NCBI RefSeq assembly: GCF_019216885.1
Contig: NZ_JAAQRC020000001.1
Span: forward strand, 3,206,501-3,270,500
Length of the DNA stretch: 64,000 nucleotides
Source of the DNA: Methylobacterium sp. SyP6R
GTDB taxonomy: Bacteria > Pseudomonadota > Alphaproteobacteria > Rhizobiales > Beijerinckiaceae
Direction of reading: 5' to 3'
The notes beneath the pieces are model-generated. The model was not told the origin of the DNA, made no database searches, and was given only the letters and a program-made list of their open reading frames with translations. Made by a program: the position numbers and the translations under genes. Every line of letters begins with the position of its first letter. Within the stretch, counting starts at the first letter, position 1. Positions 44,800-52,862 of the stretch are shown here, in pieces.

Positions 44800-45603
44800 G
44801 TGTTCTTCGTGCTCTCGAAGGTGCTGTGGTTTCTCGCAGCGCCTTCGAACCTGCTCCTGCTCCTGGTCCTCGCCGGGGCAGGGCTCGCGGGTTCACGACT
44901 CGCCTTGCGCTGGCGGCGCCTCGGCCTCGGTCTCGCCGCCGCGTCCGGCCTCGTCCTCCTCGTCGGCGGCGTCTCGCCGCTGGCCTCCCTGGTCTTCGGC
45001 CCGCTGGAGAACCGCTTCCCGGAGTTCCGCGACGACGGCACGCCGGTCACCGGCATCGTGGTGCTCGGCGGCGCGGTCGAGACCGGGCTGTCGGCCGCCC
45101 GCGGCCAGCTCGTCGTCAACGATGCCGGCGAGCGCATGATCGCGCTCGGCGACCTCGCGCGGCGATACCCGTCGGCCACCCTGGTCTTCGCCGGCGGCTC
45201 CGGCCGGCTCACCGGCGACGGCGCGATGTCCGAATCGGAGATCGTGCGCCGACACGCCGCGTCGCTCGGCGTGTCGCCGGAGCGGATCACCTACGACGAC
45301 CGCTCCCGCAACACCCGCGAGAACGCCGCCTTCAGCGCCGAACTGGTCAAGCCGAAGCCCGGCGAGCGTTGGCTCCTCGTCACCTCGGCCTGGCACATGC
45401 CGCGGGCGATGGGCTGCTTCCGCCGCGCCGGCTTCACGGTGACGGCCTATCCGGTCGATTACCGCACCGGGCCGGGTGCCGTCGGGCTCCATTCCACGGC
45501 CGGCGACGGCCTGTTCGAACTGGACGTCGCGGTGCGCGAATGGCTCGGCCTCGTGGCGTACCGGGCCTCGGGCTACACCGAGTCGGTGTTTCCGGGGCCC
45601 TGA
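44800..45603 (+). CDS. YdcF/ElyC family membrane protein (DUF218)
   Basis: A 267-residue protein starting at GTG 44800 (V/MFFVLSKVLWFLAAPSN), two N-terminal transmembrane helices (about 8-30 and 38-58), then a DUF218 domain with VVLGGAVETGL, FAGGSGRL, EITRYDDRSRNTRENAAF-like RITYDDRSRNTRENA, and WLLVTSAWHMPRAMGCFRRA. ElyC relatives are linked to envelope lipid-carrier homeostasis in E. coli. The start follows the RraA-like gene by 26 bp. Confidence 0.88.
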   Translation: MFFVLSKVLWFLAAPSNLLLLLVLAGAGLAGSRLALRWRRLGLGLAAASGLVLLVGGVSPLASLVFGPLENRFPEFRDDGTPVTGIVVLGGAVETGLSAARGQLVVNDAGERMIALGDLARRYPSATLVFAGGSGRLTGDGAMSESEIVRRHAASLGVSPERITYDDRSRNTRENAAFSAELVKPKPGERWLLVTSAWHMPRAMGCFRRAGFTVTAYPVDYRTGPGAVGLHSTAGDGLFELDVAVREWLGLVAYRASGYTESVFPGP

Positions 45604-45872
45604 TCCGCCGAGCGCGGCAACGACAGCCGGTAGACCCCGCGAAAATCGTCCGGATCCGCCACCACCTTGCCCTTGCGCAGGATGGCGATCCGGCCCTGCT
45701 TCATCAGGCGCACCGCCTGGCGGCGGACCGGCTGCATCAGCGGGCCCCAGCCGTCCGGGTGGGGCCCGCCCAGCGCCCGGGCCACCTCGGAGGGGCAGAC
45801 GGTCTTGTCGGCCCCGCGATCGGTGACGAGGCGCACCAGGGTGAGTTCGATCTCGTAATCGTCAGGGATCAT
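45573..45872 (-). CDS. DUF3253 domain protein
   Basis: A 99-residue winged-helix-like protein: TVCPSEVARALGGPHPDGW, QPVRRQAVRLMKQGRIAILRK and DPDDFRGVYRL are the recognisable DUF3253 stretches. It may bind nucleic acid. It overlaps the YdcF gene on the opposite strand by 31 bp and the upstream DUF599 gene by 11 bp. Confidence 0.88.
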   Translation of the reverse strand: MIPDDYEIELTLVRLVTDRGADKTVCPSEVARALGGPHPDGWGPLMQPVRRQAVRLMKQGRIAILRKGKVVADPDDFRGVYRLSLPRSADQGPGNTDSV

Positions 45873-46566
45873 CGTAATCCTGCAGGGCCCGGCGGGCGTC
45901 GGAGGCGAATTGGCGCTGCCACATCACGGTGAGCACCATCGCCGTGGTGGCAAACAGCACGTAGGCGCTGACGAACCACCCGAGATAGGCCAGCGCGAAG
46001 AAGAACGCACGCTGCCCGCGGTTGAAATGGCCGCCCGCCACCACGTTCATGGCCGCCGCCCGCCGCGCCGCCCGCTCGATCCGGACCGGATCGCCGTCGC
46101 GCGGCGGCACCGCGCCGATCAGGATCGCGCCGTAGTTGAACAGCCGGTAGGCCCAGGCGAACTTGAAGAAGGCGTAGACGAAGATCAGGGCGAGGCCCGC
46201 CACCTTGATCTCCCACACCGCCCGGGTCATCGGCGCGCCGAAGGGCAGGGTGGAGAACAGCGTCAGGGCATCGTCGGCGGAGCGCGACAGGGTGAGCGCG
46301 CTGCCCAAGGCGATCAGCGCCGTCGAGGCGAAGAAGGCGGTGCCGTTCTGGAGCGAGGCGTTGATGGTGGTGTCGACCACCCGGTTCTCGCGCACGATCT
46401 GCTGGTCGGCCCAGGCGTGGCGGTAGCGGTTCATCATGCCGTTGAGGCTGCGCTTGCCGCCCGACAGATGCTCGACCGCGTAGGAATAGCCCCACCATGC
46501 CGAGAGGAAGCAGAGCAGGGCCGCGAGGTCGAGGAGCGAGAAACTGCTGCCCAGATCCGGATGCAT
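45862..46566 (-). CDS. DUF599 family membrane protein
   Basis: A 234-residue membrane protein with about four or five helices: LLDLAALLCFLSAWWGYSYA at the N-terminus, then FASTALIALGSALTL, KVAGLALIFVYAFFKFAWAY and RAFFFALAYLGWFVSAYVLF. The DUF599 family has no defined function. Start at 46566 (MHPDLGSSFSLLD). Its 3' end overlaps the DUF3253 gene by 11 bp. Confidence 0.88.
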   Translation of the reverse strand: MHPDLGSSFSLLDLAALLCFLSAWWGYSYAVEHLSGGKRSLNGMMNRYRHAWADQQIVRENRVVDTTINASLQNGTAFFASTALIALGSALTLSRSADDALTLFSTLPFGAPMTRAVWEIKVAGLALIFVYAFFKFAWAYRLFNYGAILIGAVPPRDGDPVRIERAARRAAAMNVVAGGHFNRGQRAFFFALAYLGWFVSAYVLFATTAMVLTVMWQRQFASDARRALQDYDDP

Positions 46567-46577
46567 GCCGGGCCCCG

Positions 46578-46892
46578 TCAGGCGGTCGGCAGGATCTGCA
46601 CGCCGCGCGTGCCGGCAGGGCCCGCGGCCTCGCGCTCGCCGACCGTCAGCTCCTCCACCCTGGCGCCGGGCGGGCCCTGTCTGCAGGCCTCGATCACCGC
46701 CGCGACGGCATCGACCGGCCCGGCGAGATGCGCTTCCACGCTGCCGTCGTGCCGGTTGCGCACGGTGCCGGAGAGGCCGCGCGCCTCCGCCACGCCCTTG
46801 GTCCAGGCCCGGTAGCCGACGCCCTGGACCCGGCCCCGGACGATGATCTCCACGCTGCGGTGTCCGCTCACCAAAGTCCGCTCCCCGCACAT
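46578..46892 (-). CDS. acyP: Acylphosphatase
   Basis: A 104-residue enzyme that hydrolyses acyl phosphates: the signature VRGRVQGVGYRAWTKGVA with the catalytic Arg, and the catalytic Asn in GLSGTVRNRHDGSVEAHLAG. The start at 46892 (MCGERTLVSG) or GTG at 46871 (VSGHRSVEII) are both possible; the second gives the usual length. Upstream of the DUF599 gene, 11 bp apart. Confidence 0.9.
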   Translation of the reverse strand: MCGERTLVSGHRSVEIIVRGRVQGVGYRAWTKGVAEARGLSGTVRNRHDGSVEAHLAGPVDAVAAVIEACRQGPPGARVEELTVGEREAAGPAGTRGVQILPTA

Positions 46893-46955
46893 GCCGCCGG
46901 GGCGGGCTCTAGAGCATTTCCAGGTCTTAGGGGAGAGTCTTCACGACGTGGGCCG

Positions 46956-47366
46956 TCAGGCGCTCGCCGCCACCAGCGGGCGGACCGAGACGTTCGTGCG
47001 CAGCGCGGGCGCCCGGAAGCGCACGAGGTCGGCGAGCGGCACGAAGGCGTCCGGCGCGGCGCCGCCGACCCGGGTGCCGAAGCCCAGCGCGAAGGAGAGG
47101 GTGAGCTTGCGGTCGGGCGCGATGCCGAAGGCGTCGAGCGCGGCGGCGAACGCCTCGCGGAAGCTGCGCACGCCGCACCAGCTCTTCTCCGAGAGGTGGA
47201 GCGGCCATTCCCAATGGCCGTCCGGCCGCCGGGCGTTCAGGGTGTCGCGGTCGATGAAGTAGCCGGTCTCCCGGTGCTCCAGGCCCTCCGCGTGGAGGCG
47301 CCAGTCCCGGTTCTCGAACAGCGGGGCGGAATCGGCCGCGTCGTCGTCCAGACGGGTGGTCGCCAT
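46956..47366 (-). CDS. Hypothetical protein downstream of a LexA box
   Basis: A 136-residue protein (MATTRLDDDAADSAPLFENR), no recognised family. It shows RETGYFIDRDTLNARRPDGH and EWPLHLSEKSWCGVRSFREA, suggesting a compact alpha/beta fold. The start at 47366 has GGGAGACC a few nt upstream. A GAAC-N7-GAAC box lies 61 bp upstream of the start, so SOS induction is likely. It is divergent from the Rad50-like operon. Confidence 0.65.
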   Translation of the reverse strand: MATTRLDDDAADSAPLFENRDWRLHAEGLEHRETGYFIDRDTLNARRPDGHWEWPLHLSEKSWCGVRSFREAFAAALDAFGIAPDRKLTLSFALGFGTRVGGAAPDAFVPLADLVRFRAPALRTNVSVRPLVAASA

Positions 47367-47426
47367 GCGGGTCTCCCATGGTTCCACTGCGACGCCGCGC
47401 CGCCTCCCGGACCGGCCCGCCGCATG

Positions 47427-47441
47427 GAACATTTAAGGAAC
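47427..47441. promoter_or_regulatory. LexA (SOS) box between divergent genes
   Basis: GAAC ATTTAAG GAAC (GAAC at 47427-47430 and 47438-47441), the alphaproteobacterial LexA direct-repeat operator GAAC-N7-GAAC. It lies 61 bp upstream of the hypothetical gene on the minus strand and 116 bp upstream of the coiled-coil gene of the Rad50-like operon, so it could control both. A second identical-spacing box occurs at 52599. Confidence 0.75.
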
Positions 47442-47556
47442 ACTGGGCTGATTTGCACAGGTCGTCAACAGGGATCGACGAAGATTTCTCGACTGCCGGC
47501 GCGTTGCCAAACCGCGCTCCGGATGCCACCTGAATCCGGTGATGACGGGGAGACAG

Positions 47557-47883
47557 ATGGAGCGCAGCCGCAAGGGGCAGGATGCGGGTTCGCGGGAGCC
47601 GGGCCCCGATCTCGAGGCCCTGCGCCGCCTCGAGGCGTTGCAGCCGGCCTATGAGCGCCTGCGCGCCGACCGGATCCGGGCCGAGAGCGACGTCGAGCGC
47701 CTGACCGCGGAACTCGCCGCCGCCCGGGCCCAGGCCCGCGAGGAGCTGGGCACCGACGACGAGGCCGAGATCCGCCGGATGATCGAGGAGGCCCGGGCCG
47801 AGAATGCCCGCCGGGTCGAGGCCTTCGCGCAATCCCTGCGCGCGGTCCAGGACCGCCTCGACGCCCTCGATGCGGGCCGCTGA
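47557..47883 (+). CDS. Small coiled-coil protein of the permuted Rad50-like operon
   Basis: A 108-residue highly charged helical protein. From about residue 20 it is a near-continuous heptad-like coil (LEALRRLEALQPAYERLRAD, VERLTAELAAARAQAREELG, then RRVEAFAQSLRAVQDRLDAL). The start at 47557 has GGGGAG 4-5 nt upstream; ATG 47542 has none. It ends 9 bp before the Rad50-like gene. I infer it supplies a stretch of the return arm of the coiled coil, in trans. Confidence 0.65.
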   Translation: MERSRKGQDAGSREPGPDLEALRRLEALQPAYERLRADRIRAESDVERLTAELAAARAQAREELGTDDEAEIRRMIEEARAENARRVEAFAQSLRAVQDRLDALDAGR

Positions 47884-47892
47884 GACGCGCCC

Positions 47893-49824
47893 GTGACCCC
47901 TGCCGAGATCCAGGACGCGCTGACCCGCGCCGACCGCCGGCTCGCCCGCCTGGAGGCGACCCGCGACGGCGACCGGAAGAACCTCGCGGAGCGCACGCGG
48001 CTCGTCGCCGCCGGCAAGGGCCGGCTCGCCCAGCGCGACGCGGTCGATACCTACCTGCGCGAGTTGCAGCAGGACGCCAACCGGCGCAGCGTCGCGACCT
48101 TCGAGACCCTGCTCACCGCCCTGGTCCAGGAGGTCCTGCCCGGCGAGAAGCCGGTGCGCCTCGACCTCACCACCGAGCGCGGCCTGCCGGCCCTCGATAT
48201 CGGGGTCGAGCGCCCGGATGGCGGGCGCGAGGACGTGCTGGAGGACAATGGCGGCGCGATGACCAACGTGGTCGGGATGGCGCTGCGCCTGATCGCGGTG
48301 GTCAAGGCCGGCGTCGGCCGCTTCCTCGCCCTTGACGAGGCCGATTGCTGGATCGCGCCCGACCGCGTGCCGGCCTTCTACCGGGTGCTCGACGACGGCG
48401 CCGCCCGGCTCGGGGTGCAATGCCTGGCGATCTCCCACCACGACGTGGCCGGGTTCGATGCCGGCCTCACCGTCAGCCGCATCGCCGGCCGGCCCGAGAC
48501 GGGGGTGGCGATCGAGGGGCCGGCGGCGGCCTGCGCCGCCGAGTGGTCTCCCGAGATGCGGGGCTTCCGCTTCATCCGCCTGGTCGACGTCCAGGGGTTT
48601 GCCGACGCGACCCTGCCGCTCGCGCCCGGGGTCAACGCGCTCGTCGGGCCGAACAACCACGGCAAGTCGACGGTGATCCGGGCGCTCCGCGCCGTGTTCT
48701 ACGGCGAGGTGCGCGACAGCCTGGTGCGGGCCGGCGCGAATGCCGCGCGGGTCGAGATCGGCGTCGCCGGGGGGCGGGTGCTGCGCTACGTCCGCCAGCC
48801 CAAGCGCACGCCCGTCAACCTGTGGTCGCTGCACGAGGCGGACGGGGCGCTGGTGCAGGAGAGCGGCACCACCTTCGAGACCGGCGGGCGCGACGTGCCG
48901 GCATGGGTCGAGCGGCTGTTCGGCATCACCCGGGTCGAGGAACTGGACGTCCACGTCGCGCACCAGAAATTCCCGGTCTTCCTGCTCGGCGAGAAGCCGG
49001 CCCGGCGCTCGGCGGTCCTGTCGATCGGCCGCGAGGCCGGGCTGATCCGCGACATGCAGGCGCTCCAGCGCGAGCGCGTCACCGAGGACCAGCGCACGAT
49101 CCGCGAGGGCGAGCGCGAGATCGCCCGCCTGCGCGAGAGCGTGGCCGCCCTCGACGGGCTCGACGCCCTGGCGGAGATCCTGCGCGGGCTGCACGATCAG
49201 GCCGGCGCTCTCGCCGAGGACGCGGCCCGCCTGCGCGATCGCACGGCCCTGACCGAGCGGCTCGCCCGCGCCTCCCGCCTCGCGACCGGCGCCGCCGCCC
49301 GCGCCCGCGCCCTGGCCGACCTGCCGGGGCCGGAGGTCGGGGCCGAGTTGGGGCGCCGCCTCGCCGAGGCGCGCAACCGGGCGGCCCTGGGCCGCCGGGT
49401 GATCGCCGCCGCCGCCGATCTCGCCGCCGCGCAGGGCAGGGGGGCGGCCTTGGCCGACCTGCCGCCGGACGCGCCGATTCCGCGGGAGACGGCGCAGGCC
49501 GCGGCCCATGCCGCCCGCTTGAGCCGCCTGGCCCGCGGCCTCGCCCAGGCGCAGGCGCGGGAAGCGACCCTGCGCGACCTGCCGGCGGCACCCTCGCCGG
49601 TGCTCCGCCGGGATGCCGCCGCGACCGGCCGGCGCCTCGCCGGGATCCGCGACCGCCTCGCCGAGGCCGAGGCCCGGGCGGCGGCGGCCCGCGACGGCCT
49701 CGCCGCGGCGGAGGCCGAGATGGCGGAGGTGCTGGCCTCGACCGGCGGGCGCTGCCCCGCCTGCGGCAATCCGGCTGCGCCGGCATCCCTTCTCGCCGGC
49801 CACCGCCACGGAAAGGCGGCATGA
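47893..49824 (+). CDS. Circularly permuted Rad50/SbcC-like ATPase with C-terminal CxxC hook
   Basis: A 643-residue protein with the two halves of an SMC/Rad50 head in reversed order. Residues 1-75 are coiled coil; 76-200 form the C-terminal-type lobe, with the signature-like EDNGGAMTNVVGMALRL (117-133), Walker B FLALDEAD (144-151) and H-loop ISHHD (180-184). Residues 217-385 form the N-terminal-type lobe: Walker A GPNNHGKST (252-260) and a Q-loop-like AHQKFPVFLLGEKPARR (356-372). A long coiled coil (385-615) ends in CPAC (621-624), the zinc-hook type. Start GTG 47893, no clear ribosome site; coupled to the upstream gene. The stop overlaps the nuclease start (ATGA). It should act as the ATPase partner of the metallophosphoesterase. 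Confidence 0.8.
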   Translation: MTPAEIQDALTRADRRLARLEATRDGDRKNLAERTRLVAAGKGRLAQRDAVDTYLRELQQDANRRSVATFETLLTALVQEVLPGEKPVRLDLTTERGLPALDIGVERPDGGREDVLEDNGGAMTNVVGMALRLIAVVKAGVGRFLALDEADCWIAPDRVPAFYRVLDDGAARLGVQCLAISHHDVAGFDAGLTVSRIAGRPETGVAIEGPAAACAAEWSPEMRGFRFIRLVDVQGFADATLPLAPGVNALVGPNNHGKSTVIRALRAVFYGEVRDSLVRAGANAARVEIGVAGGRVLRYVRQPKRTPVNLWSLHEADGALVQESGTTFETGGRDVPAWVERLFGITRVEELDVHVAHQKFPVFLLGEKPARRSAVLSIGREAGLIRDMQALQRERVTEDQRTIREGEREIARLRESVAALDGLDALAEILRGLHDQAGALAEDAARLRDRTALTERLARASRLATGAAARARALADLPGPEVGAELGRRLAEARNRAALGRRVIAAAADLAAAQGRGAALADLPPDAPIPRETAQAAAHAARLSRLARGLAQAQAREATLRDLPAAPSPVLRRDAAATGRRLAGIRDRLAEAEARAAAARDGLAAAEAEMAEVLASTGGRCPACGNPAAPASLLAGHRHGKAA

Positions 49825-50822
49825 TCCTCGGACGCGAGCGGCTCGACGCCGCGCCGGTGCCTTGCGCCGGTCTCCTCGTCATCGGCGATCCGCACGTCTC
49901 GTCGCGCCGCCCCGGCCGGCGCAAGGACCCGGACTGGCCGGCGCCGATTCTCGCCAAGCTCGAGCATTGCGTCGCCCTCGCCAACGACCGCGACCTCGCG
50001 CCCGTGCTCCTCGGCGATCTGTTCGAGCGGCCGGTGGAGCCGGACGAGAGCCTGAAGTCGCGCCTGATTCGCATCCTCAAGGCGTTCCGGCACCGGCCGC
50101 TGGCCAATGTCGGCAACCACGACATCCGCCACACCCGCCTCTCCGACGGCGACAGCCTGGCGATGCTGGCGGTGAGCGACGTCCTCGACGCGGTGCCGGA
50201 ATCCGGTCCGGCGGCGCACTACCACATCGGTGGGCGCCTGATCGGCCTCGGCGCCACGCCGTTCGGGCAGGCGATCCCGACCGATGCGCGCGGGCTGTTT
50301 CCGGGATCCGACGCCGTCGTCTGGCTCACCCACCACGACCTCGCCTTCGGGGCGGGCTATCCCGGCGCGGTGCCGCCGGAGGCGATCCAAGGTTGCGCCC
50401 TGGCGCTGAACGGCCATGTCCACAAGCGCCACTCGGCCATACGGATCGGCGACACGCTGTGGGTCAATCCCGGCAACATCACCCGCGGCTCGGTCGACCT
50501 GATCGCCCATGTGCCGGCCGTCTTCGTGCTCTCGGGCGATCTCTCCCTCACCGAGGAGCGTCTGCCCTACACCGTGGACGTGTTCGACCTCACCGGCCGC
50601 CAGGTCGCCGCCGATGCCTCGCAAGAGGCGATCGGCCGGATCGAGAGCGCCTTCGTGTCCCTGCTCCAGGCCGAGACTACCACCGACCTCGCGCGCAGCG
50701 ACGACGGCGCCCTGATCCGCGAGGAGATCGAGGCGAAGTTTTTTCGCGACGAGACCCCGGAGCCGGTGCGGGCGGCGATCCGTTCGCTGGTCGAGGCGGC
50801 GGTGGCGAAGCGGGGTGGTTGA
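49821..50822 (+). CDS. Metallophosphoesterase, Mre11/SbcD-like nuclease partner
   Basis: A 333-residue calcineurin-like phosphoesterase with the five metal motifs in order: GDPHVSS, LLGDLFERP, NVGNHD, LTHHDLAFG and ALNGHVHKRH. The N-terminal 240 residues carry the catalytic fold; the last 90, charged and helical, would be the capping or ATPase-binding region of SbcD. Start ATG 49821 overlaps the Rad50-like stop codon by ATGA, so the proteins are made together, as for SbcCD. Confidence 0.85.
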   Translation: MILGRERLDAAPVPCAGLLVIGDPHVSSRRPGRRKDPDWPAPILAKLEHCVALANDRDLAPVLLGDLFERPVEPDESLKSRLIRILKAFRHRPLANVGNHDIRHTRLSDGDSLAMLAVSDVLDAVPESGPAAHYHIGGRLIGLGATPFGQAIPTDARGLFPGSDAVVWLTHHDLAFGAGYPGAVPPEAIQGCALALNGHVHKRHSAIRIGDTLWVNPGNITRGSVDLIAHVPAVFVLSGDLSLTEERLPYTVDVFDLTGRQVAADASQEAIGRIESAFVSLLQAETTTDLARSDDGALIREEIEAKFFRDETPEPVRAAIRSLVEAAVAKRGG

Positions 50823-50900
50823 CGATCCGGGCAGTGCCCGGGCGCGGGACGCGAAAGGGTACGGCCCCTGATCCGAGCTGGAAGCAGGCTTCGGGGCCGG

Positions 50901-51653
50901 TCAGCCCGCGGTTGCCCTCGCCTCCATCGCCTGGGCGAAGTCGAGGTTGGTCGGCTCGGGGCGGACGCGGGCGAGCACCGTGGCGGCATCCTCGGGGGAG
51001 GCTTCGCGCAGGGCGAAACCGCCGGCCCAGGCCCGGCCGCTGCCGCGGAGGTAGAAGCCGAAATGCAAGGTCTCGGCTTCGGTCGGAACATCGAGCACGA
51101 TGCGTCGGCTGGTCCAGCCTCGGGTACCTGTGAGCGGCCCGTCCGTCGCGCGCTCCTCCATGTTGTCGAACGCGACGGTCCGGCCGATCGCCGCATCGGC
51201 CCGCAGCCATAGGGTAGCGGCACCAGCGACGTCCCGAACCCGAAGGTCGGCGCTGAGGCAGACTCGTCGTCCGCGATAGGGAGCGGCCACGATGCTCTGC
51301 ATCATCGTGGCGAACCCCTTCTCCATCGCCGCGTAGGCGGGATCGTCCTCGGCGTAGCGGCAGCGGATCAGCGCTGCCCGACCGTCCCCGTAAGGCATCG
51401 CGGGATCGATGCCCATGTCGTAGAGGTGCGGCTTCGAGCCGGAGACGATCCAGCCGGCCGGCTGCACCAGGGCGGCTTCCGGCCCCGGTTCCGCGGAAGC
51501 GGTGAGGCTTGCGGACAGGATGTTCCAGTTGTCGAGGCCGAACTGGCGGGCGACGATCTCCAGGCACTCGCCGTGGGACAGGGCCGAGCCCCGCCGGCCC
51601 AGTTCTTCGCGAAGGGCTTTCGCCATCGCCTTGGCATCGCGATAGGTGCGCAT
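50901..51653 (-). CDS. Protein with N-terminal glyoxalase-related (GRP) domain and C-terminal beta-sandwich-like region
   Basis: A 250-residue protein. Residues 1-45, RDAKAMAKALREELGRRGSA then CLEIVARQFGLDNWNILSA, match the short glyoxalase-related domain found before many alphaproteobacterial proteins. The C-terminal region (about 90-235) has GRRVCLSADLRVRDVAGAA, VAFDNMEERATDGPLTGTRG and IVLDVPTEAETLHFGFYL, resembling a ligand-binding beta-sandwich seen after AraC-type regulators. Function not known. Start at 51653. It converges on the nuclease gene, 78 bp apart. Confidence 0.7.
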   Translation of the reverse strand: MRTYRDAKAMAKALREELGRRGSALSHGECLEIVARQFGLDNWNILSASLTASAEPGPEAALVQPAGWIVSGSKPHLYDMGIDPAMPYGDGRAALIRCRYAEDDPAYAAMEKGFATMMQSIVAAPYRGRRVCLSADLRVRDVAGAATLWLRADAAIGRTVAFDNMEERATDGPLTGTRGWTSRRIVLDVPTEAETLHFGFYLRGSGRAWAGGFALREASPEDAATVLARVRPEPTNLDFAQAMEARATAG

Positions 51654-51845
51654 GATTCAATCCCTGCTCGCGGGCGAACCAGTGGGATCAGTGCCTGCCT
51701 TGCTGACCGGTTCGCCCGACGGACGGGAGAAGAACGGACGCGCCTCGCATGGATGCATTCACCGTACCCCGGACGGGGCGCAGGCGGCGGGCTGCATCGG
51801 CCCTGCCGCCATGAAACGGCAACTCAGGCCGCAACGTCAAGACGC

Positions 51846-52529
51846 TCAAAACCCGAACGGATCCGGATACGGCAACGCCCGCCGTCTGACCGGCGTCTCC
51901 GGCAGGATCGGGCGCCCGATATCCACCGCCACCAGCCCCTCGACGGCGAGTGCCAGCACCGCCGCGACGCCGTCCTGGGCGTTGATCGCCACGGCGGCGC
52001 ATTCGACGAGGCGGCCGGTGCCGCATTCGTCGAGGTGGTGCAGGATCCGCACCCGGTCGCCGGCCGAGACGTGGGTGCGGCGGCAGGCCATGATGAGCCG
52101 CACCGTCGAGATGCGCGGCTCGGCCCTCAAGGTGGCGGCGCTCTCGATGAGAAAGCGGCGGCCATCCTCCGCCACGACCGGCTCTCCCGCCACGTAGGCC
52201 GTGCGGAAGGGATGCCGCCCGAGATCGCCCTCCGCCACCACGTCGACGAGGAGGCCGGGCTCGTCGGTGCGCGCCTGCTCGAAATCGGCGGCGTGCTCCA
52301 CCGCCGTGTCGCCGAGGATCAGGCGAACCGGGGCGGGGGCGGCGCGCAGGCGCTCCACCGCCGGGTCGAGGGCCGCGATGGCGAGGAAATCCGCCACCAG
52401 GGCCGGGCGCGGCACCGCGGGCAGGAGGGCCGCGCCGCTGCGGCGAGGCGCAGTGCTCCGCACGGCGCTGCGGCGCTGGCCCGGGCGGTCGAGCAGGGTC
52501 GAGGCATCGAGGAGGGCGGGGGTGCTCAT
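51846..52529 (-). CDS. Hypothetical protein downstream of a LexA box
   Basis: A 227-residue protein (MSTPALLDASTLLDRPGQRR), no recognised family. The middle region reads EPGLLVDVVAEGDLGRHPFR, then RRFLIESAATLRAEPRISTV, and a conserved-looking ILHHLDECGTGRLVECA. The acidic residues spaced through it could be a nuclease-like fold, but no catalytic motif is certain. A GAAC-N7-GAAC box lies 70 bp upstream of the start, so SOS control is likely. Confidence 0.6.
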   Translation of the reverse strand: MSTPALLDASTLLDRPGQRRSAVRSTAPRRSGAALLPAVPRPALVADFLAIAALDPAVERLRAAPAPVRLILGDTAVEHAADFEQARTDEPGLLVDVVAEGDLGRHPFRTAYVAGEPVVAEDGRRFLIESAATLRAEPRISTVRLIMACRRTHVSAGDRVRILHHLDECGTGRLVECAAVAINAQDGVAAVLALAVEGLVAVDIGRPILPETPVRRRALPYPDPFGF

Positions 52530-52598
52530 GCGGGGCTCCGGGCCACGGCCGGCGCCGACGCACCGACCTGCCAAAGTTCTAGGCGTCACTCTCTTTAG

Positions 52599-52613
52599 GA
52601 ACATTTAGCGAAC
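52599..52613. promoter_or_regulatory. LexA (SOS) box between divergent genes
   Basis: GAAC ATTTAGC GAAC (GAAC at 52599-52602 and 52610-52613), the alphaproteobacterial LexA operator. It lies 70 bp upstream of the 227-residue hypothetical gene on the minus strand and about 250 bp upstream of the candidate annealing protein on the plus strand. Six of seven spacer positions resemble the box at 47427 (ATTTAAG versus ATTTAGC, sharing ATTTA). Confidence 0.75.
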
Positions 52614-52862
52614 ATACCCACCCCGGGCAACGCGGCGCAATCGTCGCCGTGACGGCGTGGCCGCTCCGGTGGGGGATCGTCTGCACGGGGCACCGAGCGG
52701 AGCAAGGGTGCGACAAGAAGATCATCCTCCGACGACGCTTCGTCTCGCCTCGATATCGCGAAAACGCTCGCGCATCCCTCCCTGGCGTGATAGAGAACAA
52801 ATGTGGAACCGGCCGATTTCCCCGCCGTCCGGAGCCGCCGTCAGCAGGTGAGATCGATCGAG

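Noticed and set aside
46927..49809. 960-codon minus-strand frame opposite the Rad50-like gene
   Set aside because: Antisense of the ATPase coding sequence. The permuted ATPase frame has the Walker, signature and CxxC motifs; this one has none.
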